DNA of 64,000 nucleotides from the NCBI RefSeq assembly GCF_040957575.1, contig NZ_CP162602.1, forward strand, positions 124,001-188,000, in the 5' to 3' direction. Every line of letters begins with the position of its first letter. The first letter of the stretch is position 1. The notes beneath the pieces were generated by a model. The model worked only from the letters and a program-made list of their open reading frames with translations. It made no database searches and was not told the origin of the DNA. This document shows positions 55,690 through 64,000 of the stretch, piece by piece. This DNA is from Vibrio sp. HB236076. GTDB lineage: Bacteria > Pseudomonadota > Gammaproteobacteria > Enterobacterales > Vibrionaceae. The translations under genes were made by a program, and so were the position numbers.

Positions 55690-56640
55690 ATGAGCAACAA
55701 GTTAGAACAACTTCGTAAACTAACCACAGTTGTCGCTGATACCGGTGAAATTGAAGCGATTAAAAAATACCAACCAGAAGATGCAACTACCAACCCATCT
55801 CTAATTTTAAAAGCCGCTCAAATCGCTGAATACGCTCCTCTCATTGACGATGCCATTGCGTTTGCCAAAACGCAAAGCGATGACAAATCACAACAAGTGA
55901 AAGACGCATGCGATGTGCTTGCCGTCAACATCGGTAAGGAAATCCTAAAATCAATCCCAGGTCGTATTTCGACAGAAGTGGACGCTCGTCTTTCTTACAA
56001 CACCGAAGCGACCGTTGACAAAGCTCGTCAACTGATCAAACTGTACGACGATGCTGGCATCAGCAAAGAGCGTATCCTGATTAAGATCGCGTCTACTTGG
56101 GAAGGCATTCGCGCGGCTGAGATCCTTGAGAAAGAAGGCATCAACTGTAACCTAACGCTGTTGTTCTCTTTTGCTCAAGCACGCGCGTGTGCAGAAGCAG
56201 GCGTCTTCCTTATTTCTCCGTTCGTAGGTCGTATCATGGACTGGTACAAAGCCAAAGAAGGTCGTTCATTTGAAGCCAGTGAAGACCCAGGCGTATTGTC
56301 TGTGACTAAAATTTACAACTACTACAAAGAATACGGCTACAACACCGTTGTCATGGGCGCGAGCTTCCGCAACACAGGTGAAATCCTTGAGCTTGCAGGC
56401 TGTGACCGTCTGACTATCAGCCCGCAATTGCTGCAAGAGCTTGCCGATGCTGAAGGCGAAGTGGTAGAAAAACTGAAAGACTCTGGCAGCACCAAAGCCG
56501 CCCCTGCCGCAATGACTCAAGCGGAGTTCTTGTGGGAGCACAACCAAGATCCTATGGCTGTTGAAAAATTGGCCGATGGTATTCGCAACTTTGCGGTTGA
56601 CCAAGGTAAACTAGAAGCGATGATTGAAGCTAAGCTTTAA
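55690..56640 (+). CDS. talB: Transaldolase B
   Basis: 316 residues from the ATG at 55690, after AGGACGAAAACAC. The Schiff-base lysine is K132 in [12 protein letters not shown], at exactly the E. coli position, and the [12 protein letters not shown] and [10 protein letters not shown] motifs are intact. It links the pentose phosphate pathway to glycolysis. Codon use (frequent CGT, GAA, AAC) suggests high expression. The transketolase gene follows after about 110 bases. Confidence 0.96.
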   Translation: MSNKLEQLRKLTTVVADTGEIEAIKKYQPEDATTNPSLILKAAQIAEYAPLIDDAIAFAKTQSDDKSQQVKDACDVLAVNIGKEILKSIPGRISTEVDARLSYNTEATVDKARQLIKLYDDAGISKERILIKIASTWEGIRAAEILEKEGINCNLTLLFSFAQARACAEAGVFLISPFVGRIMDWYKAKEGRSFEASEDPGVLSVTKIYNYYKEYGYNTVVMGASFRNTGEILELAGCDRLTISPQLLQELADAEGEVVEKLKDSGSTKAAPAAMTQAEFLWEHNQDPMAVEKLADGIRNFAVDQGKLEAMIEAKL

Positions 56641-56752
56641 TTTTATTGCTGACGTTTTAGAATCAAAAGGATGGCCCTTATCTTCGAGACATCGGCCATC
56701 CATTATTTTGTTAGCGACACTATCACTAACGACAAGAGTTTAATAACGAGAA

Positions 56753-58753
56753 ATGACTATGGATCGTAAACATCTAGCTAACGCCATTCGCGCCCTTAGC
56801 ATGGACGGCGTACAACAAGCAAACTCTGGCCACCCTGGTGCGCCTATGGGTATGGCAGACATCGCCGAAGTTCTTTGGCGCAGCCACCTAAACCACAACC
56901 CAGCAAACCCTAACTGGTCTGATCGCGACCGTTTCGTGCTATCTAACGGTCACGGCTCTATGCTGATCTACTCACTACTGCACCTGAGCGGTTATGAGCT
57001 TGGCATTGACGACTTAAAAAACTTCCGTCAGCTGCACTCTAAAACGCCTGGCCACCCAGAGTATGGCTATGCACCTGGTATTGAGACCACCACAGGTCCT
57101 CTAGGCCAAGGCATCACTAACGCTGTCGGTATGGCGATCGCTGAAAAAGCACTTGCGGCTCAATTTAACCGCGAAGGCCACGATATTGTTGACCACTTCA
57201 CCTATGCATTCCTTGGTGACGGCTGTCTGATGGAAGGCATTTCTCATGAAGCCTGTTCACTGGCTGGCACCCTTGGCCTAGGTAAGTTGGTTGCGTTCTG
57301 GGACGACAACGGCATCTCTATCGATGGTCACGTTGAAGGTTGGTTCTCTGACGATACACCGAAGCGCTTTGAGTCTTACGGCTGGCATGTAATCCCAGCG
57401 GTTGATGGTCACGATCCTGAAGCAATCAACGCGGCAATCGAAGAAGCGAAAGCGGAAACTCAACGTCCGACCTTGATCTGTACCAAGACCATCATTGGCT
57501 TTGGTTCACCGAACAAGTCTGGTTCTCACGATTGTCACGGTGCGCCACTTGGCCAAGATGAAATCGCAGCGGCTCGTGAATACCTAGGTTGGAATTACGG
57601 TCCATTTGAAGTGCCAGAAGACGTTTACTCAGCGTGGAGCGCGAAGCAAGCTGGTGCTGATAAAGAAGCGGCTTGGAACGAGAAGTTCTCTGCCTACCAA
57701 GCGGCCTTCCCTGAGCTTGCAGCGGAATACACTCGACGTGTAAACGGCGAACTGCCAAGCGATTGGGAACAAAAAGCGTCTGAGGTTATCGCTAACCTCC
57801 AAGCGAATCCATCGAACATTGCGTCTCGTAAAGCATCACAAAACGCGCTTGAAGCCTTCGGTGCCATCTTGCCTGAATTTATGGGCGGCTCTGCCGATTT
57901 AGCACCGTCAAACTTGACCATGTGGTCTGGCTCTAAGTCTCTAACCAATGAAGATGCCTCGGGTAACTACATCCACTACGGTGTACGTGAGTTTGGTATG
58001 ACTGCCATCATCAACGGCATTGCACTGCACGGCGGTTTCATTCCTTACGGTGCAACCTTCTTGATGTTCATGGAGTACGCGCGAAATGCCATGCGTATGG
58101 CGGCACTGATGGGCGTACAAAACATTCAAGTTTACACTCATGACTCGATTGGCCTGGGTGAAGATGGTCCAACTCACCAACCGGTTGAGCAAGTGGCTTC
58201 TCTTCGTCTCACACCAAACATGAGCACTTGGCGTCCATGTGACCAAGTCGAGTCGGCTGTGGCTTGGAAATTGGCGATTGAACGCAAAGATGCTCCAACG
58301 TCTTTGATCTTCTCTCGTCAAAATCTTGCTCAGCAAGATCGTACCGCAGAGCAAGTGGCCAACATCGCTAAAGGCGGTTACGTGCTAAAAGACTGCCAAG
58401 GCAAAGCCGATCTTATTTTGATTGCAACCGGTTCAGAAGTTGAATTGGCTGTGAACGCCGCCGCTGAGCTTGAGAAACAAGGCAAAGCGGTTCGCGTCGT
58501 ATCCATGCCTTCAACCGATGCCTTTGACAAGCAAGACGCAGCGTACCGTGAGTCTGTACTGCCTTCTGATGTGACTGCGCGTATTGCCATCGAAGCCGGC
58601 ATTGCCGACTTCTGGTACAAGTACGTTGGCTTTGACGGTCGTATCATCGGTATGACAAGCTTTGGCGAATCAGCGCCTGCTGGTGAGCTGTTTAAGCTGT
58701 TTGGCTTTACCGTTGACAATGTCGTTGCAACCGCTCAAGAGTTGCTTGACTAA
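56753..58753 (+). CDS. tkt: Transketolase
   Basis: 666 residues; a second ATG at 56759 is an equally reasonable start. The thiamine diphosphate motif [13 protein letters not shown] lies near residues 156-168 and continues to [10 protein letters not shown]. The pyrimidine-domain ([31 protein letters not shown]) and C-terminal domain follow. It pairs with talB in the non-oxidative pentose phosphate pathway. Whether it is the TktA or TktB ortholog cannot be decided without comparison. Confidence 0.96.
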   Translation: MTMDRKHLANAIRALSMDGVQQANSGHPGAPMGMADIAEVLWRSHLNHNPANPNWSDRDRFVLSNGHGSMLIYSLLHLSGYELGIDDLKNFRQLHSKTPGHPEYGYAPGIETTTGPLGQGITNAVGMAIAEKALAAQFNREGHDIVDHFTYAFLGDGCLMEGISHEACSLAGTLGLGKLVAFWDDNGISIDGHVEGWFSDDTPKRFESYGWHVIPAVDGHDPEAINAAIEEAKAETQRPTLICTKTIIGFGSPNKSGSHDCHGAPLGQDEIAAAREYLGWNYGPFEVPEDVYSAWSAKQAGADKEAAWNEKFSAYQAAFPELAAEYTRRVNGELPSDWEQKASEVIANLQANPSNIASRKASQNALEAFGAILPEFMGGSADLAPSNLTMWSGSKSLTNEDASGNYIHYGVREFGMTAIINGIALHGGFIPYGATFLMFMEYARNAMRMAALMGVQNIQVYTHDSIGLGEDGPTHQPVEQVASLRLTPNMSTWRPCDQVESAVAWKLAIERKDAPTSLIFSRQNLAQQDRTAEQVANIAKGGYVLKDCQGKADLILIATGSEVELAVNAAAELEKQGKAVRVVSMPSTDAFDKQDAAYRESVLPSDVTARIAIEAGIADFWYKYVGFDGRIIGMTSFGESAPAGELFKLFGFTVDNVVATAQELLD

Positions 58754-58776
58754 GTTTAAGTCAATCAAACCGATTC

Positions 58777-58803
58777 AAAAGCGCCGTTTACGGCGCTTTT
58801 TTT
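58777..58803 (+). terminator. Intrinsic terminator of talB-tkt
   Basis: AAAAGCGCCG pairs with CGGCGCTTTT around TTTA and ends in seven T. Confidence 0.95.
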
Positions 58804-58816
58804 ATTTCCAAACTCA

Positions 58817-58975
58817 GACCCATCTAACTTCATAACGGGTCACCCTTACAGGTTAAAAATTCAATAACATCGTTAAGAACATAACTGGTAGCACAACGAC
58901 TCACTGTCTTTTCTTGCCTGGTTCTCAAGCTTGATCCTACGCGCTCATTGTCCACAGACTCAATCAGATTGGTAT
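58817..58975. repeat. Interspersed repeat with inverted ends (copy 3)
   Basis: About 159 bases. The left end is slightly decayed (GACCCATCTA for the usual end) and the right end is intact (AGATTGGTAT at 58966-58975). The interior matches copy 2 over most of its length, including ACAACGACTCACTGTC and CTCAAGCTTGATCCT. It lies just after the tkt terminator in a 513-base gap. Nothing else was identified in the gap. Confidence 0.75.
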
Positions 58976-59266
58976 TCCCCCTTTTGCCCGTCTCACCAGC
59001 CTCGCCACCTTAGTTTTCAACACATTACCGTAACCATGAATTTGTCAATAACAGACACATTCACCGCAGTGATACCCTGAGTAAGTAGTGTGCCATTTTA
59101 CTCTCAACGTCTTGAAAAACTGAGAATTAAACCATAAAAGTTAACAATAAAAACCCAGTGTTAATAACTTAAACAATTTTGCAACTTTAACTTTCAGTTT
59201 TTGTAATTTAACTTTTGGTTAACAAGGTATATGTTGTTAGTCAGATCACAAAAGAGGAGATCAACC

Positions 59267-59443
59267 ATGAAAGTAACTGTAGAGTTTCTAAAACCTTATC
59301 ACTACCGTGAAAACTACTGGGAAGGTGAGCACTTCGTTGAAGCCGGTGAACACAAAGCCGTGAGAGCGACACTTGCCATGCACTTAGTACACAGCAAGAT
59401 TGCTTCTATTTACGACAATCAAGCCACGGTAGCTGCACACTGA
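59267..59443 (+). CDS. Small conserved protein, 58 residues
   Basis: 58 residues from the ATG at 59267, preceded by AGAGGAGATCAACC. Sequence MKVTVEFLKPYHYRENYWEG, then FVEAGEHKAVRATLAMHLV. No signal peptide or Cys; aromatic-rich and probably a compact alpha/beta fold. The ribosome site and even coding character support it, but no family is recognised. Confidence 0.75.
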   Translation: MKVTVEFLKPYHYRENYWEGEHFVEAGEHKAVRATLAMHLVHSKIASIYDNQATVAAH

Positions 59444-59623
59444 TCAGACCGTCGTTCGATGGTCAGTGAATACCCGTTAACACAACAACACTTGGTAACA
59501 ACAAAAAGCGTTATACCCTGTGGCACTATCGACCACAGCAGTAGAAAGAAGCAATGAGCAATAGCCATTGCCCATAAATGAAACAGTGGAGCCTTACAAT
59601 CTTTTCTCACCCCACTGTCACGT

Positions 59624-59661
59624 CAATCTCTTGTGATCATGAATTTGAATACAAGAGATTG
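59624..59661. promoter_or_regulatory. Long perfect hairpin in a 342-base gap
   Basis: CAATCTCTTGT (59624-59634) pairs exactly with ACAAGAGATTG (59651-59661) around a 16-base loop. No T-run follows on either strand. It may mark a transcript end for the 59267 gene or be an operator. The rest of 59444-59785 shows nothing I can support. Confidence 0.45.
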
Positions 59662-59785
59662 TCATTCCCATGATCCCATTTCCCGTTGACCAGTATAATT
59701 GTTTATTTCGTTAACATGGCATCTTGTCCAGCATGGGGCATCGCCAGTTAATATCTGTCGTCATCTGTGGTGCTTTCAATCTGTT

Positions 59786-59947
59786 ATGAATCGTTCACGT
59801 CAATCCAATCAACGTCGCAATAAAAAATCCGACTTACCCACCAAGGTATGCCCTATCTGTCAGCGCCCTTTTCATTGGCGAAAAAAGTGGCAGGCCTGCT
59901 GGCAAGACGTTATCTACTGCTCTGAGCGTTGTCGGCGATCCAAGTAA
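59786..59947 (+). CDS. DUF2256 family zinc-finger-like protein
   Basis: 53 residues from the ATG at 59786. Basic N-terminus, then CPICQRPFHWRKKWQACW and YCSERCRRSK, the DUF2256 pattern with two Cys pairs likely to bind zinc. These small proteins are often encoded beside photolyase-related genes, but none is seen here. Function unknown. Longer in-frame starts upstream lack support. Confidence 0.85.
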   Translation: MNRSRQSNQRRNKKSDLPTKVCPICQRPFHWRKKWQACWQDVIYCSERCRRSK

Positions 59948-59948
59948 A

Positions 59949-59980
59949 TCACCATCAAACTCAATAACGGGTCACCCTAG
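59949..59980. repeat. Short fragment of interspersed repeat
   Basis: CCATCAAACTCAATAACGGG followed by TCACCCTAG matches the left end of copy 3 (58822-58850). Probably a decayed copy. Confidence 0.4.
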
Positions 59981-60087
59981 TGAAACATCAACATGCGTAA
60001 CCTGGGTATATTGCGGAAAGAAAGTCTCCCTCAACGACTGGCCAACCAGCGGTAAGTTGAGGGAAAACTTGTGGTTAAATCAGGCTA

Positions 60088-60486
60088 TCAGTGTTGACGA
60101 GGACCGCGCAACAGGAAAAATAAACGACCAATAATAAAAACAGCGGTAATGATCACCATGTGATGATACAAATCACCCAGTGTGGGGACCAGCGCCTCAA
60201 ATACCGAACGGCTTTGGCGAACGACATCGAGATCGGCGACGGGTTTCGCCAATTGTTGACTGATGTAGTCGGCAAAAAAAACAATACTACCAGCGATAAA
60301 CATAAAGCACGCGGCAATTAAACTGGTCATGGCGACTTTTTCAAGTGCCATTCCCGTTAATCGATTTAGCAGTAGATAGATGAGTAACACCCCGGTATAA
60401 GGTAGCCACACCCATTGCCCAAAACCTAACCATGGCGAGCTGACGGTAAGCGCCAATAACGCAATGTGAATGTACTTCGCTATCAA
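60088..60486 (-). CDS. Small inner-membrane protein, unknown function
   Basis: 132 residues with four predicted membrane helices (about 5-22, 28-45, 50-72 and 105-127) and a short loop (SQQLAKPVADLDVVRQSRSV) between helices 3 and 4. No catalytic motif or family recognised. It is a single gene; the next gene on the same strand starts about 150 bases upstream of its start. Confidence 0.65.
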   Translation of the reverse strand: MIAKYIHIALLALTVSSPWLGFGQWVWLPYTGVLLIYLLLNRLTGMALEKVAMTSLIAACFMFIAGSIVFFADYISQQLAKPVADLDVVRQSRSVFEALVPTLGDLYHHMVIITAVFIIGRLFFLLRGPRQH

Positions 60487-60639
60487 AATAAAACCTCAAT
60501 ACTGCGCTTTGATGACATCCTTTTTCTTAGCATTGTGATGCTTGACGTACATTTGGCAGTTAAAATGCACCTCTCCACAACAAAAAGCCTCCATATTAAA
60601 GCAAGCGTGGAGGAATGAACCCATGGTCTGACCAAGCCA

Positions 60640-61005
60640 TCAACGGCGCACAATTTTCTCTAATTCAAAATCAAAATCATCCGGTGACAAAATAATCCCT
60701 TCCCCATCAAGACTTGGGTAGACAATCACGGCCAGTTCATCTTCTTCTAGGCCAGTTGTCCAACGACTGCGCCATTTGGCAATCGAAATGGCTTCCGGTT
60801 GCATCTCTTGCCAATCTTCTGTGGCTTGCTGTCGTGCGATATCTTCGCTTGGCCAAACCGGGACGCACTCATCCTCATCGGTACTGAGTAACACACTGCC
60901 GTGCTCATCGACAAGCAACCAAATTTTTTTGTCTTTCGCGATGGTGTTAAAGAAAAAACGCATGCGTTCTGAGGGCGTATTTAAAGCGGGAGTTGAAGAA
61001 GTCAT
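60640..61005 (-). CDS. DUF2750 family protein
   Basis: 121 residues. The DUF2750 pattern is clear: RMRFFFNTIAKDKKIWLLVD, VPVWPSEDIARQ, AISIAKWRSRW and GIILSPDDFDFEL. Soluble and acidic. Biochemical role unknown. It is divergent from the EamA transporter gene at 61202. Confidence 0.85.
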   Translation of the reverse strand: MTSSTPALNTPSERMRFFFNTIAKDKKIWLLVDEHGSVLLSTDEDECVPVWPSEDIARQQATEDWQEMQPEAISIAKWRSRWTTGLEEDELAVIVYPSLDGEGIILSPDDFDFELEKIVRR

Positions 61006-61201
61006 AAGTATTTTTCACTCGTTAGAAAACTGGCTCTACCATAACCACAACCCTTTCTCGGTTCAAGAACAAGTCTCCATTTTAAAGCGCGCTGATGGCT
61101 TCAGCGATAAAATGACAAATTGCGCACCAGCCATTTTTACATTAGAGTCTGAGGCCACGTCGATTACGCTTTAACCTAACTACTAACACTGAGTAACGCA
61201 C

Positions 61202-62083
61202 TTGTTGACTTTTCAATCGATCCCTTTGGGTGTCCGTTATATTCTCATCTCTGCGCTGGGCTTTGCCTTGATGTCAGCCTGTGTCAAATACACCAGCAAC
61301 AGCGGTATTCCTTTGTTTGAAATTGTGGCAGCGCGCGCTTTGGTCTCTTGCGTGATCAGTTTTATTGATATCAAGAGAAAGCGCATCGGGGTTTGGGGCC
61401 ATAATAAGACACTGTTATTCCTGCGCGGAGCGATTGGCAGCCTGGCATTAATGTGCGTTTATTACGCTCTGACGACCTTGCCATTGGCAGTGGCGGTTTT
61501 ACTGCAATACACTTACCCCATCTTTACCGCGTTGTTGGCTTATGCCTTTCTCAGAGAGAAGTGTTCGAGAACCACCTGTGCTTGTATTGCGATTAGCCTA
61601 CTTGGCTTAATGGTTATTTTTGTGCCCAATGCACAAACCAATCACCCAGGCGCACTAGACCATCTCGCCATCATCATCGCCTTGTTCGGGGCCTTAGGGA
61701 GCGCAACGGCCTATGTGATTGTGCGAAGATTGAGCCAAACCGAAGACAGTTCTGTGATCATTTTTTACTTCCCTTTTATCGCCTTACCTTTATCGGTTTT
61801 TCTCATGATCGCTTCGGGGTTTGTCATGCCAAGTTTAAGCCAAATGGGGATGCTTATTTTAGTTGGGATCTTTACTCAAGTCGGTCAATGGGGGCTCACC
61901 AAAGCAATGCAAACGGAATCTGCGGCTCAAGCCTCTGCGTACGGCTATGTGCAAATTATTTTTACCCTGGTATTGGGTATGGTGTTTTTTAACGAAATGC
62001 CACAATCAGAAGTTTGGCTTGGTGGCGGCTTAATTATTGCCGCGGCACTTGTTAATGCAACGCAAAAGCGAGCGGTAAAATAA
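61202..62083 (+). CDS. EamA-family (DMT) transporter
   Basis: 293 residues from a TTG at 61202 (a second TTG follows at once). Two EamA repeats, about ten membrane helices: repeat 1 includes RGAIGSLALMCVYYALTTLP and PIFTALLAYAFLREK, repeat 2 ends in FNEMPQSEVWLGGGLIIAAA. Such proteins export amino acids or metabolites; the substrate is unknown. It precedes the ars genes by about 170 bases, with a regulatory palindrome between, so it may be separate from them. Confidence 0.85.
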   Translation: MLTFQSIPLGVRYILISALGFALMSACVKYTSNSGIPLFEIVAARALVSCVISFIDIKRKRIGVWGHNKTLLFLRGAIGSLALMCVYYALTTLPLAVAVLLQYTYPIFTALLAYAFLREKCSRTTCACIAISLLGLMVIFVPNAQTNHPGALDHLAIIIALFGALGSATAYVIVRRLSQTEDSSVIIFYFPFIALPLSVFLMIASGFVMPSLSQMGMLILVGIFTQVGQWGLTKAMQTESAAQASAYGYVQIIFTLVLGMVFFNEMPQSEVWLGGGLIIAAALVNATQKRAVK

Positions 62084-62207
62084 CCAGCGATAACCGAAAA
62101 TGAATGAAAGCGGGCAAAGCCATATCATTGTCATTTTTACCATTTATACTGAAGTGTTTGGCGGTTGTTCTTCTCAGCCAGCAACTTTTGATTTTCCACA
62201 TGATAAC

Positions 62208-62227
62208 ATATATGATATTTCATATAT
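62208..62227 (+). promoter_or_regulatory. ArsR-type operator palindrome
   Basis: ATATATGA and TCATATAT are exact inverted arms separated by TATT, 27 bases before the arsH start. The TGA-N4-TCA form with AT-rich flanks fits ArsR/SmtB-family sites. No arsR gene is inside the window. Confidence 0.6.
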
Positions 62228-62253
62228 TAAATAACTTTAGGTGTTTTCTTCTC

Positions 62254-62973
62254 ATGTCCATTGATGATCTTTCTAATCCTAACTTGCATTCCGAACAGGT
62301 AAAAGTGCCCAGTCTCTCAGACTTTTCAACCGCTTTATCTTCTCATAAACCTAAGATTTTGTTGATGTATGGTTCGTTGCGTCAACGCTCTTACAGCCGT
62401 TTAGTGATTGAAGAATCAGCCCGCATTCTCACTGCGCTCGGCGCTGAAGTAAAAATTTTCAACCCAGAAGGCCTGCCATTGCCAGACAGTGTCGAAGACA
62501 CCCACCCAAAAGTACAGGAATTACGAGAACTGGTTATGTGGTCTGAAGGGCAAGTTTGGTGCTCGCCAGAACGTCACGGGGCGATGACGGGCATCATGAA
62601 AGCGCAAATTGATTGGATTCCCCTTAGCTTGGGCGCTGTTCGCCCTACACAAGGCAAAACCTTGGCCGTTATGCAAGTGTGTGGTGGTTCTCAATCGTTT
62701 AATGTTGTCAACCAATTACGCGTGCTTGGCCGTTGGATGCGTATGATCACTATTCCCAATCAGTCTTCCGTGCCCAAAGCCTTTTTAGAGTTTGATGACC
62801 GTGGCCGTATGAAGCCGTCTGGTTTTTATAACCGCATCGTTGACGTGCTTGAAGAGCTAATGAAATTTACCTTGTTAACTCGTGATAATAGTGAGTTCTT
62901 AGTCGACCGCTACTCTGAGCGTGTCGAAAGTGCTGAAGAGCTTATGGCTCGAGTCAATCAAAAAGAAATTTAA
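62254..62973 (+). CDS. arsH: Arsenical resistance flavoprotein ArsH
   Basis: 239 residues from the ATG at 62254; the in-frame extension to 62104 crosses the operator. Flavin-binding [10 protein letters not shown] (about 42-51) and the ArsH blocks [20 protein letters not shown] and [20 protein letters not shown] are intact. ArsH is an NADPH-dependent FMN reductase that oxidises trivalent organoarsenicals. It is followed by the arsenite exporter nine bases later. Confidence 0.93.
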   Translation: MSIDDLSNPNLHSEQVKVPSLSDFSTALSSHKPKILLMYGSLRQRSYSRLVIEESARILTALGAEVKIFNPEGLPLPDSVEDTHPKVQELRELVMWSEGQVWCSPERHGAMTGIMKAQIDWIPLSLGAVRPTQGKTLAVMQVCGGSQSFNVVNQLRVLGRWMRMITIPNQSSVPKAFLEFDDRGRMKPSGFYNRIVDVLEELMKFTLLTRDNSEFLVDRYSERVESAEELMARVNQKEI

Positions 62974-62982
62974 GAGGTATCT

Positions 62983-63999
62983 ATGGGACTTTTTGAGCGT
63001 TATCTGTCTGTTTGGGTTGGATTAGCGATTCTGTTCGGATTGGGGCTTGGCATTGTGGCCCCTGACCTTTTCACAGCAGTGGCACAATGGCAGTACGCCC
63101 ATGTTAACCTCGCCATAGCCGTTCTGATTTGGTTGATGATCTTCCCAATGATGGTACAAATCGACTTTGCATCATTAAAAGATGTCGGTAAAAAGCCCAA
63201 GGGGTTGCTACTGACTTTGGTCGTCAACTGGCTAATCAAACCTTTTTCTATGGCTTTACTCGGCTGGTTGTTTTTTAAAGGCTTGTTTGCAGACTGGGTA
63301 GACCCGCAAAGTGCCAGTGAATACATTGCCGGTATGATTTTACTTGGCGTTGCGCCCTGTACCGCCATGGTTTTCGTTTGGAGCCAATTGACCAAAGGCG
63401 ATGCGAACTACACATTGGTTCAAGTTTCGGTTAACGACATTATCATGATCTTTGCTTTTGCTCCCATCGCTGGATTTTTGCTTGGTGTGAGTGACATTAC
63501 CGTGCCTTGGAATACCTTACTACTATCGGTCGTGTTGTACGTGGTGATCCCTTTGTTGGCCGGCGCTTACACTCGTGCTACGCTCAACCGCAAAGGTGAA
63601 CAAGCGCTGAGTGATATGCTGACCAAACTCAAACCTTGGTCCATTATTGGTTTGCTGGCCACTGTCACTCTATTGTTTGGATTGCAGGCGAATACCATCC
63701 TTGATAAACCCCAAGCCATCGTGCTGATTGCCATTCCGCTACTCATACAAACCTATTGTATTTTTGCCATTAGTTATTGGGCCGCCAAAAAACTCAAACT
63801 GCCTCATAACATTGCCGCACCAGCGTGCATGATTGGTACATCAAACTTTTTTGAATTGGCGGTCGCGGTCGCGATTGCTTTATTTGGCCTTCACTCTGGT
63901 GCCGCTCTAGCAACCGTGGTTGGGGTTTTGGTTGAGGTGCCCGTTATGCTGTCTTTGGTTTGGTTCGCAAACCGAACCAGACACTGGTTTACCAACTAA
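62983..63999 (+). CDS. Arsenite efflux transporter, ACR3 family
   Basis: 338 residues, complete, ending at the window edge with TAA. Ten membrane helices. The ACR3 signature [19 protein letters not shown] (conserved Cys near residue 127) and the later [15 protein letters not shown] motif are present. It exports arsenite or antimonite using the proton gradient. It forms an operon with arsH. Further ars genes (arsR, arsC) may lie beyond the window. Confidence 0.93.
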   Translation: MGLFERYLSVWVGLAILFGLGLGIVAPDLFTAVAQWQYAHVNLAIAVLIWLMIFPMMVQIDFASLKDVGKKPKGLLLTLVVNWLIKPFSMALLGWLFFKGLFADWVDPQSASEYIAGMILLGVAPCTAMVFVWSQLTKGDANYTLVQVSVNDIIMIFAFAPIAGFLLGVSDITVPWNTLLLSVVLYVVIPLLAGAYTRATLNRKGEQALSDMLTKLKPWSIIGLLATVTLLFGLQANTILDKPQAIVLIAIPLLIQTYCIFAISYWAAKKLKLPHNIAAPACMIGTSNFFELAVAVAIALFGLHSGAALATVVGVLVEVPVMLSLVWFANRTRHWFTN

Positions 64000-64000
64000 G

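Noticed and set aside
57941..58354. 137-codon frame opposite the transketolase gene
   Set aside because: Lies wholly within tkt on the other strand with no ribosome site or domain.

Overview
The window looks like the chromosome of a Vibrionaceae bacterium (Vibrio or a close relative). The evidence is gene content and order: folE divergent from moeA-moeB, transaldolase next to transketolase, an artPIQM cluster, RNase II, a Vibrio-type Tad locus, and small DUF families common in the group. From memory, transaldolase/transketolase, art and Tad loci often sit on the second chromosome in vibrios, so this may be chromosome 2; the sequence alone does not prove it. No rRNA, tRNA, phage, integrase or IS transposase was seen.

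Region 1 (1-14750, minus strand) is a complete Tad/Flp pilus (type IVc) locus. It has one Flp prepilin, the prepilin peptidase TadV, the outer-membrane set RcpC/CpaB, secretin RcpA and a CpaD/RcpB-like lipoprotein, the localisation ATPase TadZ, the motor TadA, platform proteins TadB and TadC, the TPR lipoprotein TadD, pseudopilins TadE and TadF, two TadG-like von Willebrand proteins, an OmpA-type protein and a coiled-coil exported protein cut by the window edge. Most genes are spaced or overlapped for one long transcript. A perfect hairpin separates flp from tadV.

Region 2 (14750-22260) holds a LysR regulator whose 3' end merges into an array of 10-bp repeats, an RhlE-like DEAD-box helicase, a COG0523 metal-chaperone GTPase and a large propeller-sensor diguanylate cyclase.

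Region 3 (22740-25530) is the least ordinary part. Seven tandem genes encode 50-59-residue exported peptides, all with near-identical signal peptides and a shared C-terminal core YIKIVGVS. They fall into two types (A, with a GDKGGVHANHQ segment; B, shorter, with QGKPAD) arranged A-A-B and A-B-A-B. Each group has a near-duplicate upstream region with a candidate CRP site and a shared 3' element. I recognise no family for them.

Region 4 (25600-50000) is mostly housekeeping and transport: DUF3820, a DUF1289/Cys-rich protein, HopJ-like protein, a choice-of-anchor-I protein, a methyltransferase, a second LysR, a CDF-like transporter, Fe-alcohol dehydrogenase, AEC transporter, RNase II, a PstS-like protein, MaoC hydratase, arginine transport (art), a TonB receptor with a Fur-like box, cold-shock protein, OmpA lipoprotein, FKBP, UppP, YqaB-like phosphatase, ArfB and dCMP deaminase.

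Region 5 (50000-64000) carries ClcA, FolE, the moeA-moeB-sulfurtransferase operon, talB-tkt, several small conserved proteins, an EamA transporter and an arsenic module (arsH-acr3) behind an ArsR-type palindrome. A roughly 160-bp interspersed repeat with ATACCAATCT/AGATTGGTAT ends occurs three times, with two fragments.
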